DNA from: JAENVU01 sp964544295
GTDB lineage: Bacteria; Actinomycetota; Acidimicrobiia; IMCC26256; JAENVU01
Direction of reading: 5' to 3'
Length of the DNA stretch: 64,000 bases
Assembly (NCBI GenBank): GCA_964544295.1
Contig: CAZJBJ010000001.1
Location: forward strand, 1 to 64,000
The translations under genes were made by a program, and so were the position numbers. Positions 35,251 to 42,798 of the stretch are shown piece after piece. Position 1 is the first letter of the stretch. Each line of letters opens with the position of its first letter. Under the pieces are notes generated by a model that had not been told where the DNA came from, did not search any database, and worked only from the letters and a program-made list of their open reading frames with translations.

Positions 35251-35289
35251 ACGTCCTCCTTCAGACCGGCCGGAGGTTATCGACCACGC

Positions 35290-35332
35290 CTTCATGGTGT
35301 GGGTTCGCACCGAAACGGTGAGATCTCACCCC
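35290..35332 (+). repeat. Left copy of a 43-bp direct repeat
   Basis: Consensus begins cttcatggtgtg and ends gagatctcacccc. Identical to the copy at 36273-36315 except one base (g here, a there, at position 13). Internally it has a 6-bp hairpin (ggtgtg...cgcacc) and a perfect 14-bp palindrome ggtgagatctcacc (35317-35330). The AbiEi/DUF559 gene starts at the next base. Confidence 0.95.
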
Positions 35333-36304
35333 ATGAAGCAACACCGCGTGTCACACCCCGCGAGTTGGATGGTCGATATGTCCACTTCTCCGGTCACTCA
35401 GCTCGAGCGCTTCGCGGCGCAGCGGTACGGCGTCTTCACCGCGACCGAGGCCGAGGCTCACCACGTCAGCCGCCGGATGATCTCGGCCCGCCTGGACAAC
35501 GGCCGGTGGCAGCGCGTGCTCCCGAACGTCTACCGGGTCAGCGCGGTGCCGGTCAGCTTCCGGCAGCGGTGCCTGGCCGCGACGCTCTGGGCGGGTGGCC
35601 GTCTGTCCCACGTCTGCGCCGGACGGTTGTGGCAGTTCGAAGGGATCGTCACCCAGGCACTCCACCTGACGGTCGGTCGCAACCGAGGTCTGAGCCACGC
35701 CGATGTGATCGTCCACCGGACCGACGACCTGATCGATGCCGACCTCGCGACCATGCACCGCATTGCCGTGACCTCTCCGCTGCGCACCGTGCTCGACCTC
35801 GCGGCGACAACCCCGGCTCCGGCGCTCGAGGTGGCCATCGAAGATGCGTTGCGCCGCCAGCTCTTCACCGTCGGCCAACTGCGATGGCGGGCGGATGCAC
35901 GACTCGGCACCGGCGTCGCGGGATCAGCACGGATCCGTCGACTTCTCGATCGACGCTTGGGCGACACCGACAGTGGGTGGGAGGTCCGGGTCGCCCGCGC
36001 CCTGACCGACGGCGGATTGCCGGAACCGGTCCGCCAGTACGAGGTCCGCACCATGGACGGGCCTCGCTGGGTGGATCTCGCGTATCCGGGCCATCCGCCT
36101 GTCGTCATCGAGTACGACAGCGATCGGTGGCACACCGGCGTCGCCCGTCGCCATCGCGACGCGGCTCGTCGGAACGCGTTGCGGCTCGCCGGCGCCACGG
36201 TGGTCGAGGTCACGCCTGATCTCGCCGGGGACCCCCGACGGTTGGTGAGCCTGGTGCGGACCGCGCTCGATGCTTCATGGTGTGAGTTCGCACCGAAACG
36301 GTGA
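35333..36304 (+). CDS. AbiEi-like antitoxin/DUF559-type endonuclease-fold protein
   Basis: 323 residues. The N-terminal part (FAAQRYGVFTATEAEAHHVSRRMISARLDNGRWQRVLPNVYRV) is the helix-turn-helix seen in AbiEi-type (type IV toxin-antitoxin) proteins. The C-terminal part has a DUF559/Vsr-like nuclease core with D...EYDSDRWH, RRHRDAARRNALRLAGATVVEVT. No AbiEii-like toxin is adjacent. ATG 35333 starts immediately after a 43-bp repeat, and its last codons and stop lie in the second copy, so gene plus repeat looks like a mobile cassette. ATG 35369 or 35378 are alternative starts. Confidence 0.8.
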   Translation: MKQHRVSHPASWMVDMSTSPVTQLERFAAQRYGVFTATEAEAHHVSRRMISARLDNGRWQRVLPNVYRVSAVPVSFRQRCLAATLWAGGRLSHVCAGRLWQFEGIVTQALHLTVGRNRGLSHADVIVHRTDDLIDADLATMHRIAVTSPLRTVLDLAATTPAPALEVAIEDALRRQLFTVGQLRWRADARLGTGVAGSARIRRLLDRRLGDTDSGWEVRVARALTDGGLPEPVRQYEVRTMDGPRWVDLAYPGHPPVVIEYDSDRWHTGVARRHRDAARRNALRLAGATVVEVTPDLAGDPRRLVSLVRTALDASWCEFAPKR

Positions 36305-36315
36305 GATCTCACCCC
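36273..36315 (+). repeat. Right copy of a 43-bp direct repeat
   Basis: Second copy, 42 of 43 bases identical to 35290-35332. It encodes the C-terminus (ending EFAPKR) and stop of the DUF559 gene in a different frame from that of copy one. Confidence 0.95.
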
Positions 36316-36362
36316 GAGCAGGGCCGGCGACGGTCATCCCGGCGGTGGTCACACCTCCCCGG

Positions 36363-36368
36363 TACCCT
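36363..36368 (+). promoter_or_regulatory. Putative -10 element of the PD-(D/E)XK nuclease gene
   Basis: TACCCT, six bases before ATG 36375, with no ribosome site. Confidence 0.45.
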
Positions 36369-36374
36369 GGCCCC

Positions 36375-37220
36375 ATGGGAGTAGGAAAGCCGCGAGGGTT
36401 GTCACCGTCGTCGTTCTCGGCGTTCAAGGACTGTCCGCTCGCGTTCCGTTTCTCCTACCTGGATCGGCTCCCCCAACCGCCCTCGGCGGCCGCGAGCAAG
36501 GGCACGCTGGTCCACCGGGCGCTCGAGCTGCTCATGCTGCGCGACGGGCCGGACCGCACCACCGCCAACGCGCTCACCGATCTCGCCCGGGCCCGCACCG
36601 AACTCGCCCTCCATCCCGATTTCGCCGATCTCGAGCTCACCGACGACGAGTGGGACCGGTTCCACGAGGACGCCGAGGTTCTCGTCCACAAGTACTTCGA
36701 GCTCGAGGACCCGACCACGATCGTGCCGATCGGGCTCGAACTCCGGCTCGCCGCCACGATCGGCACGGTACAGCTGCGCGGCATCATCGACCGGCTCGAA
36801 CTCGATCCCGACGGTGAGCTCGTCATCACCGATTACAAGACCGGCTCCGTCCCCGGCGAGAAGTACGAGATCAAGCGACTGGCCGGGGTGCACATGTACG
36901 CGGCGATGGTCGAGCACGTGCTCGGCAAGCGCCCGGTCCGGGTGCAGCTGCTGTATCTGTCCAAGCCCGAGGCGATCATCACCACTCCGTCGGACCAGTC
37001 GATCACCGGCGTGATGCGCAAGACCGACGCCTTGTGGTCGGCGATCGGCCGCGCCTGCGAGCGCGACGACTTCCGTCCGAGTATCGGGCCGTTGTGCAAC
37101 TGGTGCGCGTACAAGCCGTACTGCCCCGCGTACGGGGGCGATCCGCTCCAGGCCGCCGAACTCCTCGGCCCCGGCCAGATGATCGAGCCTTCGCTCCCGT
37201 TGGCCACCTCGTCGGCCTAG
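36375..37220 (+). CDS. RecB-family PD-(D/E)XK exonuclease with putative Fe-S cluster
   Basis: 281 residues. It begins with SPSSFSAFKDCPLAFRFSYLDRLP, has GTLVHRALELL, GIIDRLELD and LVITDYKTG, which supply the Asp/Asp-Tyr-Lys nuclease motifs of the RecB/Cas4 family, and ends with CNWCAYKPYC. C20 together with the C-terminal CxxC(x5)C would hold a 4Fe-4S cluster as in AddB and Cas4. Single-strand-processing exonuclease activity is expected. It is not next to a CRISPR or helicase. Its stop shares a base with the GTG of the PAP2 gene. Confidence 0.9.
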   Translation: MGVGKPRGLSPSSFSAFKDCPLAFRFSYLDRLPQPPSAAASKGTLVHRALELLMLRDGPDRTTANALTDLARARTELALHPDFADLELTDDEWDRFHEDAEVLVHKYFELEDPTTIVPIGLELRLAATIGTVQLRGIIDRLELDPDGELVITDYKTGSVPGEKYEIKRLAGVHMYAAMVEHVLGKRPVRVQLLYLSKPEAIITTPSDQSITGVMRKTDALWSAIGRACERDDFRPSIGPLCNWCAYKPYCPAYGGDPLQAAELLGPGQMIEPSLPLATSSA

Positions 37221-37747
37221 TGCACCCCGCGATCGACCGGTTCGACGAGCGCGTCGAGACCGCGGTCGAAGCCGTCCGTTCTCCGACCCTCGATCGGATC
37301 TTCTACCCGCTGTCGACCGCGGCCGATCACAGCACGTTGTGGTTCGCCATCGGGTTGGCTCGATCGGTCCGCACCGGCGACGTGGGGTACGCGCTCCGCT
37401 ACGGCGCCAGCATGGGCTTCGAGTCGGCGCTCACCAACGGACCGATCAAGGCGATGTTCAAGCGCACCCGACCCGCGCCCGACACCGAGGACGGCCCACT
37501 CCCCTACGGCATGCGCCGACCCATCACCTCCTCGTTCCCGTCCGGCCACGCGACCGCGGCGTTCACCGCGGTCTCGTTGCTCGCCCGGCCCGGTCGGCGG
37601 GGGCCGTGGTGGATCCTGGCCGGGTTGGTGGCCGGCAGCCGGGTCTATGTGCGCATGCACCACGCGTCCGACGTGGTCGGCGGCGCCGCGTTGGGGCTGA
37701 TCCTCGGTCGCCTGTTGAGCAAATGGGTCGGTGAGCCGACGGCGTAG
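37220..37747 (+). CDS. PAP2-superfamily phosphatase
   Basis: 175 residues. The three PAP2 signatures are present: KAMFKRTRP, FPSGHATAAF and SRVYVRMHHASDVVGG. Hydrophobic stretches are few, so it is a small membrane-bound enzyme. It dephosphorylates lipid phosphates such as undecaprenyl diphosphate or phosphatidic acid. Next to WS/DGAT, phosphatidic acid phosphatase (making diacylglycerol for storage) is attractive but unproven. GTG 37220 overlaps the nuclease stop (TAGTG). Confidence 0.88.
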   Translation: MHPAIDRFDERVETAVEAVRSPTLDRIFYPLSTAADHSTLWFAIGLARSVRTGDVGYALRYGASMGFESALTNGPIKAMFKRTRPAPDTEDGPLPYGMRRPITSSFPSGHATAAFTAVSLLARPGRRGPWWILAGLVAGSRVYVRMHHASDVVGGAALGLILGRLLSKWVGEPTA

Positions 37748-37802
37748 GCTCACCACCACCGATGCCCCGAACGCGTCGGACGCCACCGAACAGGTCTCAG
37801 CC

Positions 37803-39215
37803 ATGCGCATGTCGCCGAGCGAAGCAATCATGTGGGCCGTCGAGAAGGACCCGGCCCTGCGCTCCGACTTCTGCAATGTGACGGTGCTCGACCGCGTCCC
37901 CGACGACGACCGGATGCACGCCACCATCGACCGGGCCCTCGCCGCCATTCCCCGGCTCGGTGAGCGGGTCGTCTCACCGCCGTTGCGGGTGGCCCCGCCC
38001 GAATGGCGAGCCGATCCCACCTTCGAGCCCGACTACCACCTGCGCCGGATCGCGATCCCCGCGCCGGGTTCGATGCGCGGGCTGCTCGATCTCGCGTCGT
38101 CCGTCACCGCCCCACCGCTCGACCGGTCCCGACCACTCTGGGAGTTCACCCTCGTCGAGGGGCTCGACGGTGACCGCGCCGCGCTCATCCAGCGCCTCCA
38201 CCACACCATCACCGACGGCGTGGGCGCGATGCGGCTCTCGCTCAGCCTCGTCGACCTCGAACGCGAGCCCGATCCGGATCCGGAATCGGGCGTGCAGGCA
38301 CTGATCGACGACATCGGCCGTGACCGGCTGGACGGCGCCGCCGAGGATCCGATCGACCGGGACGGACCCGTCGACGTGATTCGCGACGCCATCGCCGATC
38401 GTGGCCGCAGCACCCTCGAGCTCGCCCGGAACACGCTCGGCGCCACGATCACGACGTGCACCCGGCCTGCCGAGCTCCCGGGCCTGACCCGGCGGGCCTT
38501 CGAGTTCGTCGGCTCGTTGCGGCGCCAGGTCCTCGTCACCGAACGGGGTCGCTCGCGTCTGTTCGCCACCCGCTCGCTCGCGCGCCGCTACGACCACCTC
38601 GCCGTGGAGTTCGACCCCCTCCAGCGGGTGGGCAAGGCCCGCGGCGCGAGCGTCAACGACGTGTTCGTCACCGGCGTCGCCCGCGCGCTGGCCGCGTTCC
38701 ATCGGGAGTTCGGCGAGGACGTCGACGAGCTGCGGATGGCGATGCCGGTCAGCACGCGCGATCGCGGCGATGCGAGCGCCAACCGATTCGCACCCACCCG
38801 CGTGCTCGTGCCCACGCCGGCGATCGGCGTCGCCGACCATCTCGACGCCGTCCACCAAGCGCTCCACACCATCCGCGCCGAACCGGCCCTCGACGCCGCC
38901 GACCTCCTCGCGGCGGCCGCCAGTGGAGTGCCCACCGCCGCGCTCGTCTCGCTCCTGCGCGCGCAGACCCGCACCATCGACTTCGCGACGTCGAACCTGC
39001 GCGGCAGCCCGATCGACCTCTATCTCGGCGGCGGCCGCATCGAGGCGAGCTACCCCTTCGGCCCGCGCGCCGGGGTGCCGGTCAACGTCACGATGATGTC
39101 CTACTGCGGTGAACTGCACCTCGGGATCAACTCCGACCCCGCGGCCGTGATCGATCCCGACCGGTTCGTCGAACTGCTCCGGGAATCCTTCGCCGAACTC
39201 GCCACCCTCGCCTGA
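37803..39215 (+). CDS. WS/DGAT-type acyltransferase
   Basis: 470 residues. The active-site HHxxxDG is at 133-139 (LHHTITDGVGAMR). The start MSPSEAIMWAVEKD matches the usual opening; GTG 37731 would add 24 residues and overlap PAP2. The late region with VPVNVTMMSYCGELHLGINSD is the conserved C-terminal signature. It joins acyl-CoA with a fatty alcohol or diacylglycerol, making wax esters or triacylglycerol. The upstream PAP2 could supply the diacylglycerol. Confidence 0.93.
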   Translation: MRMSPSEAIMWAVEKDPALRSDFCNVTVLDRVPDDDRMHATIDRALAAIPRLGERVVSPPLRVAPPEWRADPTFEPDYHLRRIAIPAPGSMRGLLDLASSVTAPPLDRSRPLWEFTLVEGLDGDRAALIQRLHHTITDGVGAMRLSLSLVDLEREPDPDPESGVQALIDDIGRDRLDGAAEDPIDRDGPVDVIRDAIADRGRSTLELARNTLGATITTCTRPAELPGLTRRAFEFVGSLRRQVLVTERGRSRLFATRSLARRYDHLAVEFDPLQRVGKARGASVNDVFVTGVARALAAFHREFGEDVDELRMAMPVSTRDRGDASANRFAPTRVLVPTPAIGVADHLDAVHQALHTIRAEPALDAADLLAAAASGVPTAALVSLLRAQTRTIDFATSNLRGSPIDLYLGGGRIEASYPFGPRAGVPVNVTMMSYCGELHLGINSDPAAVIDPDRFVELLRESFAELATLA

Positions 39216-39242
39216 CCGACCTCCCCCAGCCGGGGCAGTCCT

Positions 39243-39593
39243 TCAGGGCCGGCGGCGGATCATCCCGGGGGGCATGACCGCGTCCGTCCACTCCTCGTGT
39301 CCGGGATCGCGCCACCGCGGATGGGCGCACAGCGCGACCCGGTCGACGACGTACACGTGCAGCGTCGGCGCATCGTCCGCGAGTTCGAGCAGATCCCCGG
39401 TGCGGGGGTGCGGCGGCGCCGCCTCGAGCAGATCGGCGAGGGCCACCACCGACACCACCCGGCTCCGACAATCCGGACACGCCGACGTGGTCGCGGCGTC
39501 GAAGCGGTCGGTGAGGCTCATCAGCGTCTCCGCCTCGACCGCGTCGAGTTCCACGCTGGCACCCTCGTCGTCGACGATGGTCAGATCGGCCAC
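39243..39593 (-). CDS. Small Cys-containing protein, unknown function
   Basis: 116 residues. It begins with an acidic stretch and carries CPDC mid-protein (about residue 39), followed by a single Cys further on (ALCAHP), a partial zinc-ribbon-like arrangement. The rest (VYVVDRVALCAHPRWRDPGHEEW) suggests a small folded domain. Codon use and a TAGGTT six bases before GTG 39593 support a real gene. It converges with the WS/DGAT gene. No family recognised. Confidence 0.65.
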   Translation of the reverse strand: MADLTIVDDEGASVELDAVEAETLMSLTDRFDAATTSACPDCRSRVVSVVALADLLEAAPPHPRTGDLLELADDAPTLHVYVVDRVALCAHPRWRDPGHEEWTDAVMPPGMIRRRP

Positions 39594-39599
39594 GGGCGC

Positions 39600-39605
39600 A
39601 ACCTA
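39600..39605 (-). promoter_or_regulatory. Putative -10 element of the small Cys protein gene
   Basis: TAGGTT on the minus strand, six bases before GTG 39593, facing the oppositely directed promoter at 39656. Confidence 0.45.
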
Positions 39606-39655
39606 CATGCCGTCGACGTCCCGACCGTCGACGGCCCGGAGTCGACGGCCCCGAG

Positions 39656-39661
39656 TACGGT
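39656..39661 (+). promoter_or_regulatory. Putative -10 element of the quinone oxidoreductase gene
   Basis: TACGGT, six bases before ATG 39668, with no ribosome site. Confidence 0.45.
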
Positions 39662-39667
39662 CGCCGG

Positions 39668-40648
39668 ATGCGTGCACTGATCAGCCCCGGTGACGGAACC
39701 CTGCGGATCGAGGACCGCCCGACTCCGGCACCGGGACCGGGCGAGGTCCGCGTCCGGGTCGCCGGGGCCGGGCTCAATCGGGCCGACCTGTTGCAACGGG
39801 CCGGCTTCTACCCGGCACCGCCGGGCATGCCCGCCGACATCCCCGGCCTGGAGTTCGCCGGGACCGTCGATGCCCAGGGCGAAGGCGTCACCACCCCGGC
39901 GGTGGGCGCGCCCGTGTTCGGCGTCACCGGTGGCGGTGCGCAGGCCGAGTACGTCGTGGTTCCCGCGCGTCATTGCGCCGCGGTCCCCGAACGGCTGGAC
40001 CTCGTCACTGCGGGCGGCGTCCCCGAGGTGTTCGTGACCGCGCACGACGCCATGCGGACGCGCGGCCGCCTCCAACCCGGAGAGCACGTGCTCGTGCACG
40101 CGGTCGGATCCGGCGTGGGCACCGCGGTCGTGCAACTGGCCAAGGCCTTCGGCGCGACCGTGACCGGAACCGCCCGCACCGCATCCAAGTTGGAGGCGGC
40201 CGATGCCCTCGGACTCGACCACGGAATCCTGGTGCCCCGTGAGCTCGATCCCTTCACGTTGGCGCACCAGATCCTCGAACAGGGTGGCCCGCCGGACGTG
40301 GTCATCGACCTGGTCGGCGGCGCGTACGTCGCGGCCGAAGTCAACGCCCTTGCCCCGGGCGGCCGGATCGTCATCGTCGGCACCCTCGCCGGCGGGAACC
40401 CGCCGGTCCCCCTCCTCGGACTCATGCAGAAGCGCGGCGAGATGCACGGGACGGTCCTGCGGCCACGATCCATCGCTGACAAGGCCGCCGCCACCGACGC
40501 GTTCGTCGCCGAGGTGGTGCCGATGCTCGCAGACGGTCGAGTCGCGCCGGTGGTCGATCAGATCGTCCCGTTGGCCGACGCCGAGGCCGCATACGCGCGG
40601 GTCGAGGCGGACACCAACTTCGGCAAGGTCGTGCTCGACGCCTCGTAG
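39668..40648 (+). CDS. NAD(P)H:quinone oxidoreductase-like protein (MDR)
   Basis: 326 residues. VAGAGLNRADLLQRAGFYPAPPGMP and IPGLEFAGTV are the QOR/PIG3 signature. The cofactor-binding motif is HAVGSGVGTAVVQLAKAFGATVTGTART, and GRIVIVGTLAGG follows. Zinc-binding cysteines are absent, as in quinone reductases. It probably reduces quinones or alpha,beta-unsaturated carbonyls with NADPH. It stands alone in front of the thiolase gene, which has its own ribosome site. Confidence 0.92.
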   Translation: MRALISPGDGTLRIEDRPTPAPGPGEVRVRVAGAGLNRADLLQRAGFYPAPPGMPADIPGLEFAGTVDAQGEGVTTPAVGAPVFGVTGGGAQAEYVVVPARHCAAVPERLDLVTAGGVPEVFVTAHDAMRTRGRLQPGEHVLVHAVGSGVGTAVVQLAKAFGATVTGTARTASKLEAADALGLDHGILVPRELDPFTLAHQILEQGGPPDVVIDLVGGAYVAAEVNALAPGGRIVIVGTLAGGNPPVPLLGLMQKRGEMHGTVLRPRSIADKAAATDAFVAEVVPMLADGRVAPVVDQIVPLADAEAAYARVEADTNFGKVVLDAS

Positions 40649-40750
40649 GCGTGGCACGCGTCACGAGCGCCACCCGCGGCTCCCCGGCTCGGGCCGGCGC
40701 GACCGGCACTACGATCCGGAGCCCGAAACCACTCTCCTGCGGAGGCACAG

Positions 40751-41938
40751 ATGACTGCCCTGGCCGATTCGGATGTCGTGATCGTCGAAGCGGTGCGCTC
40801 ACCGCTCGGCAAGCGCAACGGCGGACTCTCCACCATGCACCCCGCCGATCTGCTCGGCGCCGTCCAGGTCGCCGCGCTCGAACGATCCGGCCTCGATCCC
40901 GCCGCGGTCGGCCAAGTGGTCGGCGGCTGCGTCGGTCAGATCGGTCCGCAAACGTTCAACATCGCCCGCACGGCGTGGCTCGCCGCGGGACTCCCGATGG
41001 AGGTCGCCGCGACCACGGTCGACGCGCAGTGCGGTTCCTCACAACAGGCCACGAATCTCGCGGTCGCGCTGGTCAAGGGCGGCGCGGTCGACACCGCGCT
41101 CAGCTGCGGCATCGAGATGATGAGCAAGATCCCGCTCGGCGCCACGATGAGCAAGGACCTCGAACGCCCGCTGCCGCGTTCCTACTTCCCGCGCTACGAG
41201 CCGACCTCCCAGTTCGAGGGGGCCGAGCGGATCGCCGACGCCTGGGGCATCACCCGCGCCGACTGCGACGCGTTCGGTCTCCAGTCCCAGCAGCGGGCCG
41301 CCGCCGCCTGGGCCGAAGGTCGGTTCGAACGCGAGGTACTCGGCCTCGACGCGCCCGACCTCGACGCCGAGGGCAAGCCCGCGGGAACGACCCACCGCGT
41401 GGACCGCGACGAAGGCCTGCGCGAGACGTCGCTCGAGGCCCTGGCCAAGCTGAAGGCCGTCGCCCGGGAGGACGGCGTCCACACGGCCGGATCCTCCAGT
41501 CAGATCAGTGACGGCGCCGCCGCCGTGGTGGTGATGACCGCCGCACGCGCCAAGGAACTCGGCCTCACCCCGCGGGCCCGCATCGTGGACCAGTGCCTCG
41601 TCGGCGTGGACCCGGTGCTCATGCTCACGGGCCCGATCGACGCCACCCGCCGACTCCTCGACCGGACCGGCATGACCATGGCCGACATCGACACGGTGGA
41701 GATCAACGAGGCGTTCGCATCCGTCGTGTTGGCCTGGGAACGGGAACTGAAGCCCGACATGGACCGGGTGAACCCGAACGGCGGCGCGATCGCGATCGGC
41801 CACCCCGTCGGTGCCACCGGGGCCCGATTGATCACCACTGCGCTGCACGAGTTGGAGCGCTCCGACGGCACCTTCGGCCTGATCACGATGTGCTGCGGCG
41901 GCGGGCTGGGCACCGGCACGCTGATCGAGCGGGTCTAG
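40751..41938 (+). CDS. Thiolase family protein (acetyl-CoA acyltransferase)
   Basis: 395 residues. The nucleophile Cys is in DAQCGSSQQA (about residue 97), the His in AIGHPVGATGARL and the second Cys in MCCGGGLGTG. It opens IVEAVRSPLGKRNGGLSTMHPADLLG, as in the FadA5/steroid-type group. It cleaves 3-ketoacyl-CoA to acetyl-CoA plus a shortened acyl-CoA. A proper ribosome site (gcggaggcacag) precedes ATG 40751. It would complete beta-oxidation begun by the acyl-CoA dehydrogenase elsewhere in the window. Confidence 0.95.
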   Translation: MTALADSDVVIVEAVRSPLGKRNGGLSTMHPADLLGAVQVAALERSGLDPAAVGQVVGGCVGQIGPQTFNIARTAWLAAGLPMEVAATTVDAQCGSSQQATNLAVALVKGGAVDTALSCGIEMMSKIPLGATMSKDLERPLPRSYFPRYEPTSQFEGAERIADAWGITRADCDAFGLQSQQRAAAAWAEGRFEREVLGLDAPDLDAEGKPAGTTHRVDRDEGLRETSLEALAKLKAVAREDGVHTAGSSSQISDGAAAVVVMTAARAKELGLTPRARIVDQCLVGVDPVLMLTGPIDATRRLLDRTGMTMADIDTVEINEAFASVVLAWERELKPDMDRVNPNGGAIAIGHPVGATGARLITTALHELERSDGTFGLITMCCGGGLGTGTLIERV

Positions 41939-41942
41939 CGCG

Positions 41943-42785
41943 GTGACCGACGCGGTCCCGTTGGCCGAACGGTTGGGTCACCGACCGGACGATCGGTTGA
42001 TGATCATCAACTGCGACGACCTCGGGTCGTCGCGTGCCGCCAACGTGGCCGTGTACGAATCGCTCCGATCCGGCGTCGCGACCAGCGCGACGCTCATGGT
42101 TCCGTGCCCGTGGTCGCGCGACGCGGCCGCGATGTATCGGGGCGAGGACATCGGCGTCCACCTCACGTTGAACTCCGAGTGGAAGAACTACCGCTGGGGT
42201 CCGATCACCCGAGCGCCGAGCCTGCTCGACGGCGACGGTGGATTCCCCCGCACCATCGAGGACGTCTGGGACCATGCCGACCTCGACGAGGTCCGCAAGG
42301 AGTGCCGGGCCCAGATCGAACGGGCGATCCTCTGGGGCTTCGACGTGTCACACCTCGACAGCCACATGGGCACGTTGCAACTGCGCCCCGAGTTCTTCGA
42401 CGTCTATCTCGAACTGGCCGTGGAGTTCGCCCTCCCGCTCCGGCTCTCGGGCGCCAGCTCCGAACACCGCGTGGGGTTTCCGTTCCGTCGACTGGCCGCC
42501 GAGGAAGGCGTCGTGTTCACCGACCACATGGTCGACGTCCCGATCGGCGGTCGCCGAACCATCGAGCGGGTGCTGTTCGATCTCCGGCCCGGGATCACCG
42601 AGGTGTTCCTGCATCCGGCCGTCGACTCCGACGAGTTGCGCGCATCGCACCCGGACTGGGCCGGTCGGGTCGAGGATCACGCGACCTTGTGTCAGGACGC
42701 GGCGTTCGCCGACCTGCTGGACCGAGCGTCGGTCACCCTCATCGGCTACCGCGAGCTCCGAGACCTCCAACGCGCCAACCGGTGA
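41943..42785 (+). CDS. ChbG/YdjC-family carbohydrate deacetylase
   Basis: 280 residues starting at GTG 41943, four bases after the thiolase stop. Family motifs: LMIINCDDLGSSRAANVAVYESLRSG with the metal-binding Asp pair, GVHLTLNSEW (His), SHLDSHMGTLQL and VFLHPAVDSDE. It removes acetyl groups from sugars such as N-acetylglucosamine derivatives; YdjC members also act on hopanoid precursors (HpnK). Which one applies cannot be told. Possibly co-transcribed with the thiolase. Confidence 0.92.
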   Translation: MTDAVPLAERLGHRPDDRLMIINCDDLGSSRAANVAVYESLRSGVATSATLMVPCPWSRDAAAMYRGEDIGVHLTLNSEWKNYRWGPITRAPSLLDGDGGFPRTIEDVWDHADLDEVRKECRAQIERAILWGFDVSHLDSHMGTLQLRPEFFDVYLELAVEFALPLRLSGASSEHRVGFPFRRLAAEEGVVFTDHMVDVPIGGRRTIERVLFDLRPGITEVFLHPAVDSDELRASHPDWAGRVEDHATLCQDAAFADLLDRASVTLIGYRELRDLQRANR

Positions 42786-42798
42786 GCGCCGTCATCGG

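Noticed and set aside
35333..36304. Complete AbiE toxin-antitoxin system
   Set aside because: No AbiEii-like nucleotidyltransferase toxin is adjacent, so only an AbiEi-like/DUF559 protein is claimed.
36375..37220. Cas4 identity for the RecB-like nuclease
   Set aside because: Motifs and Fe-S cysteines are shared by Cas4 and AddB-like nucleases, but no other cas gene or array is in the window; a general RecB-family call is safer.
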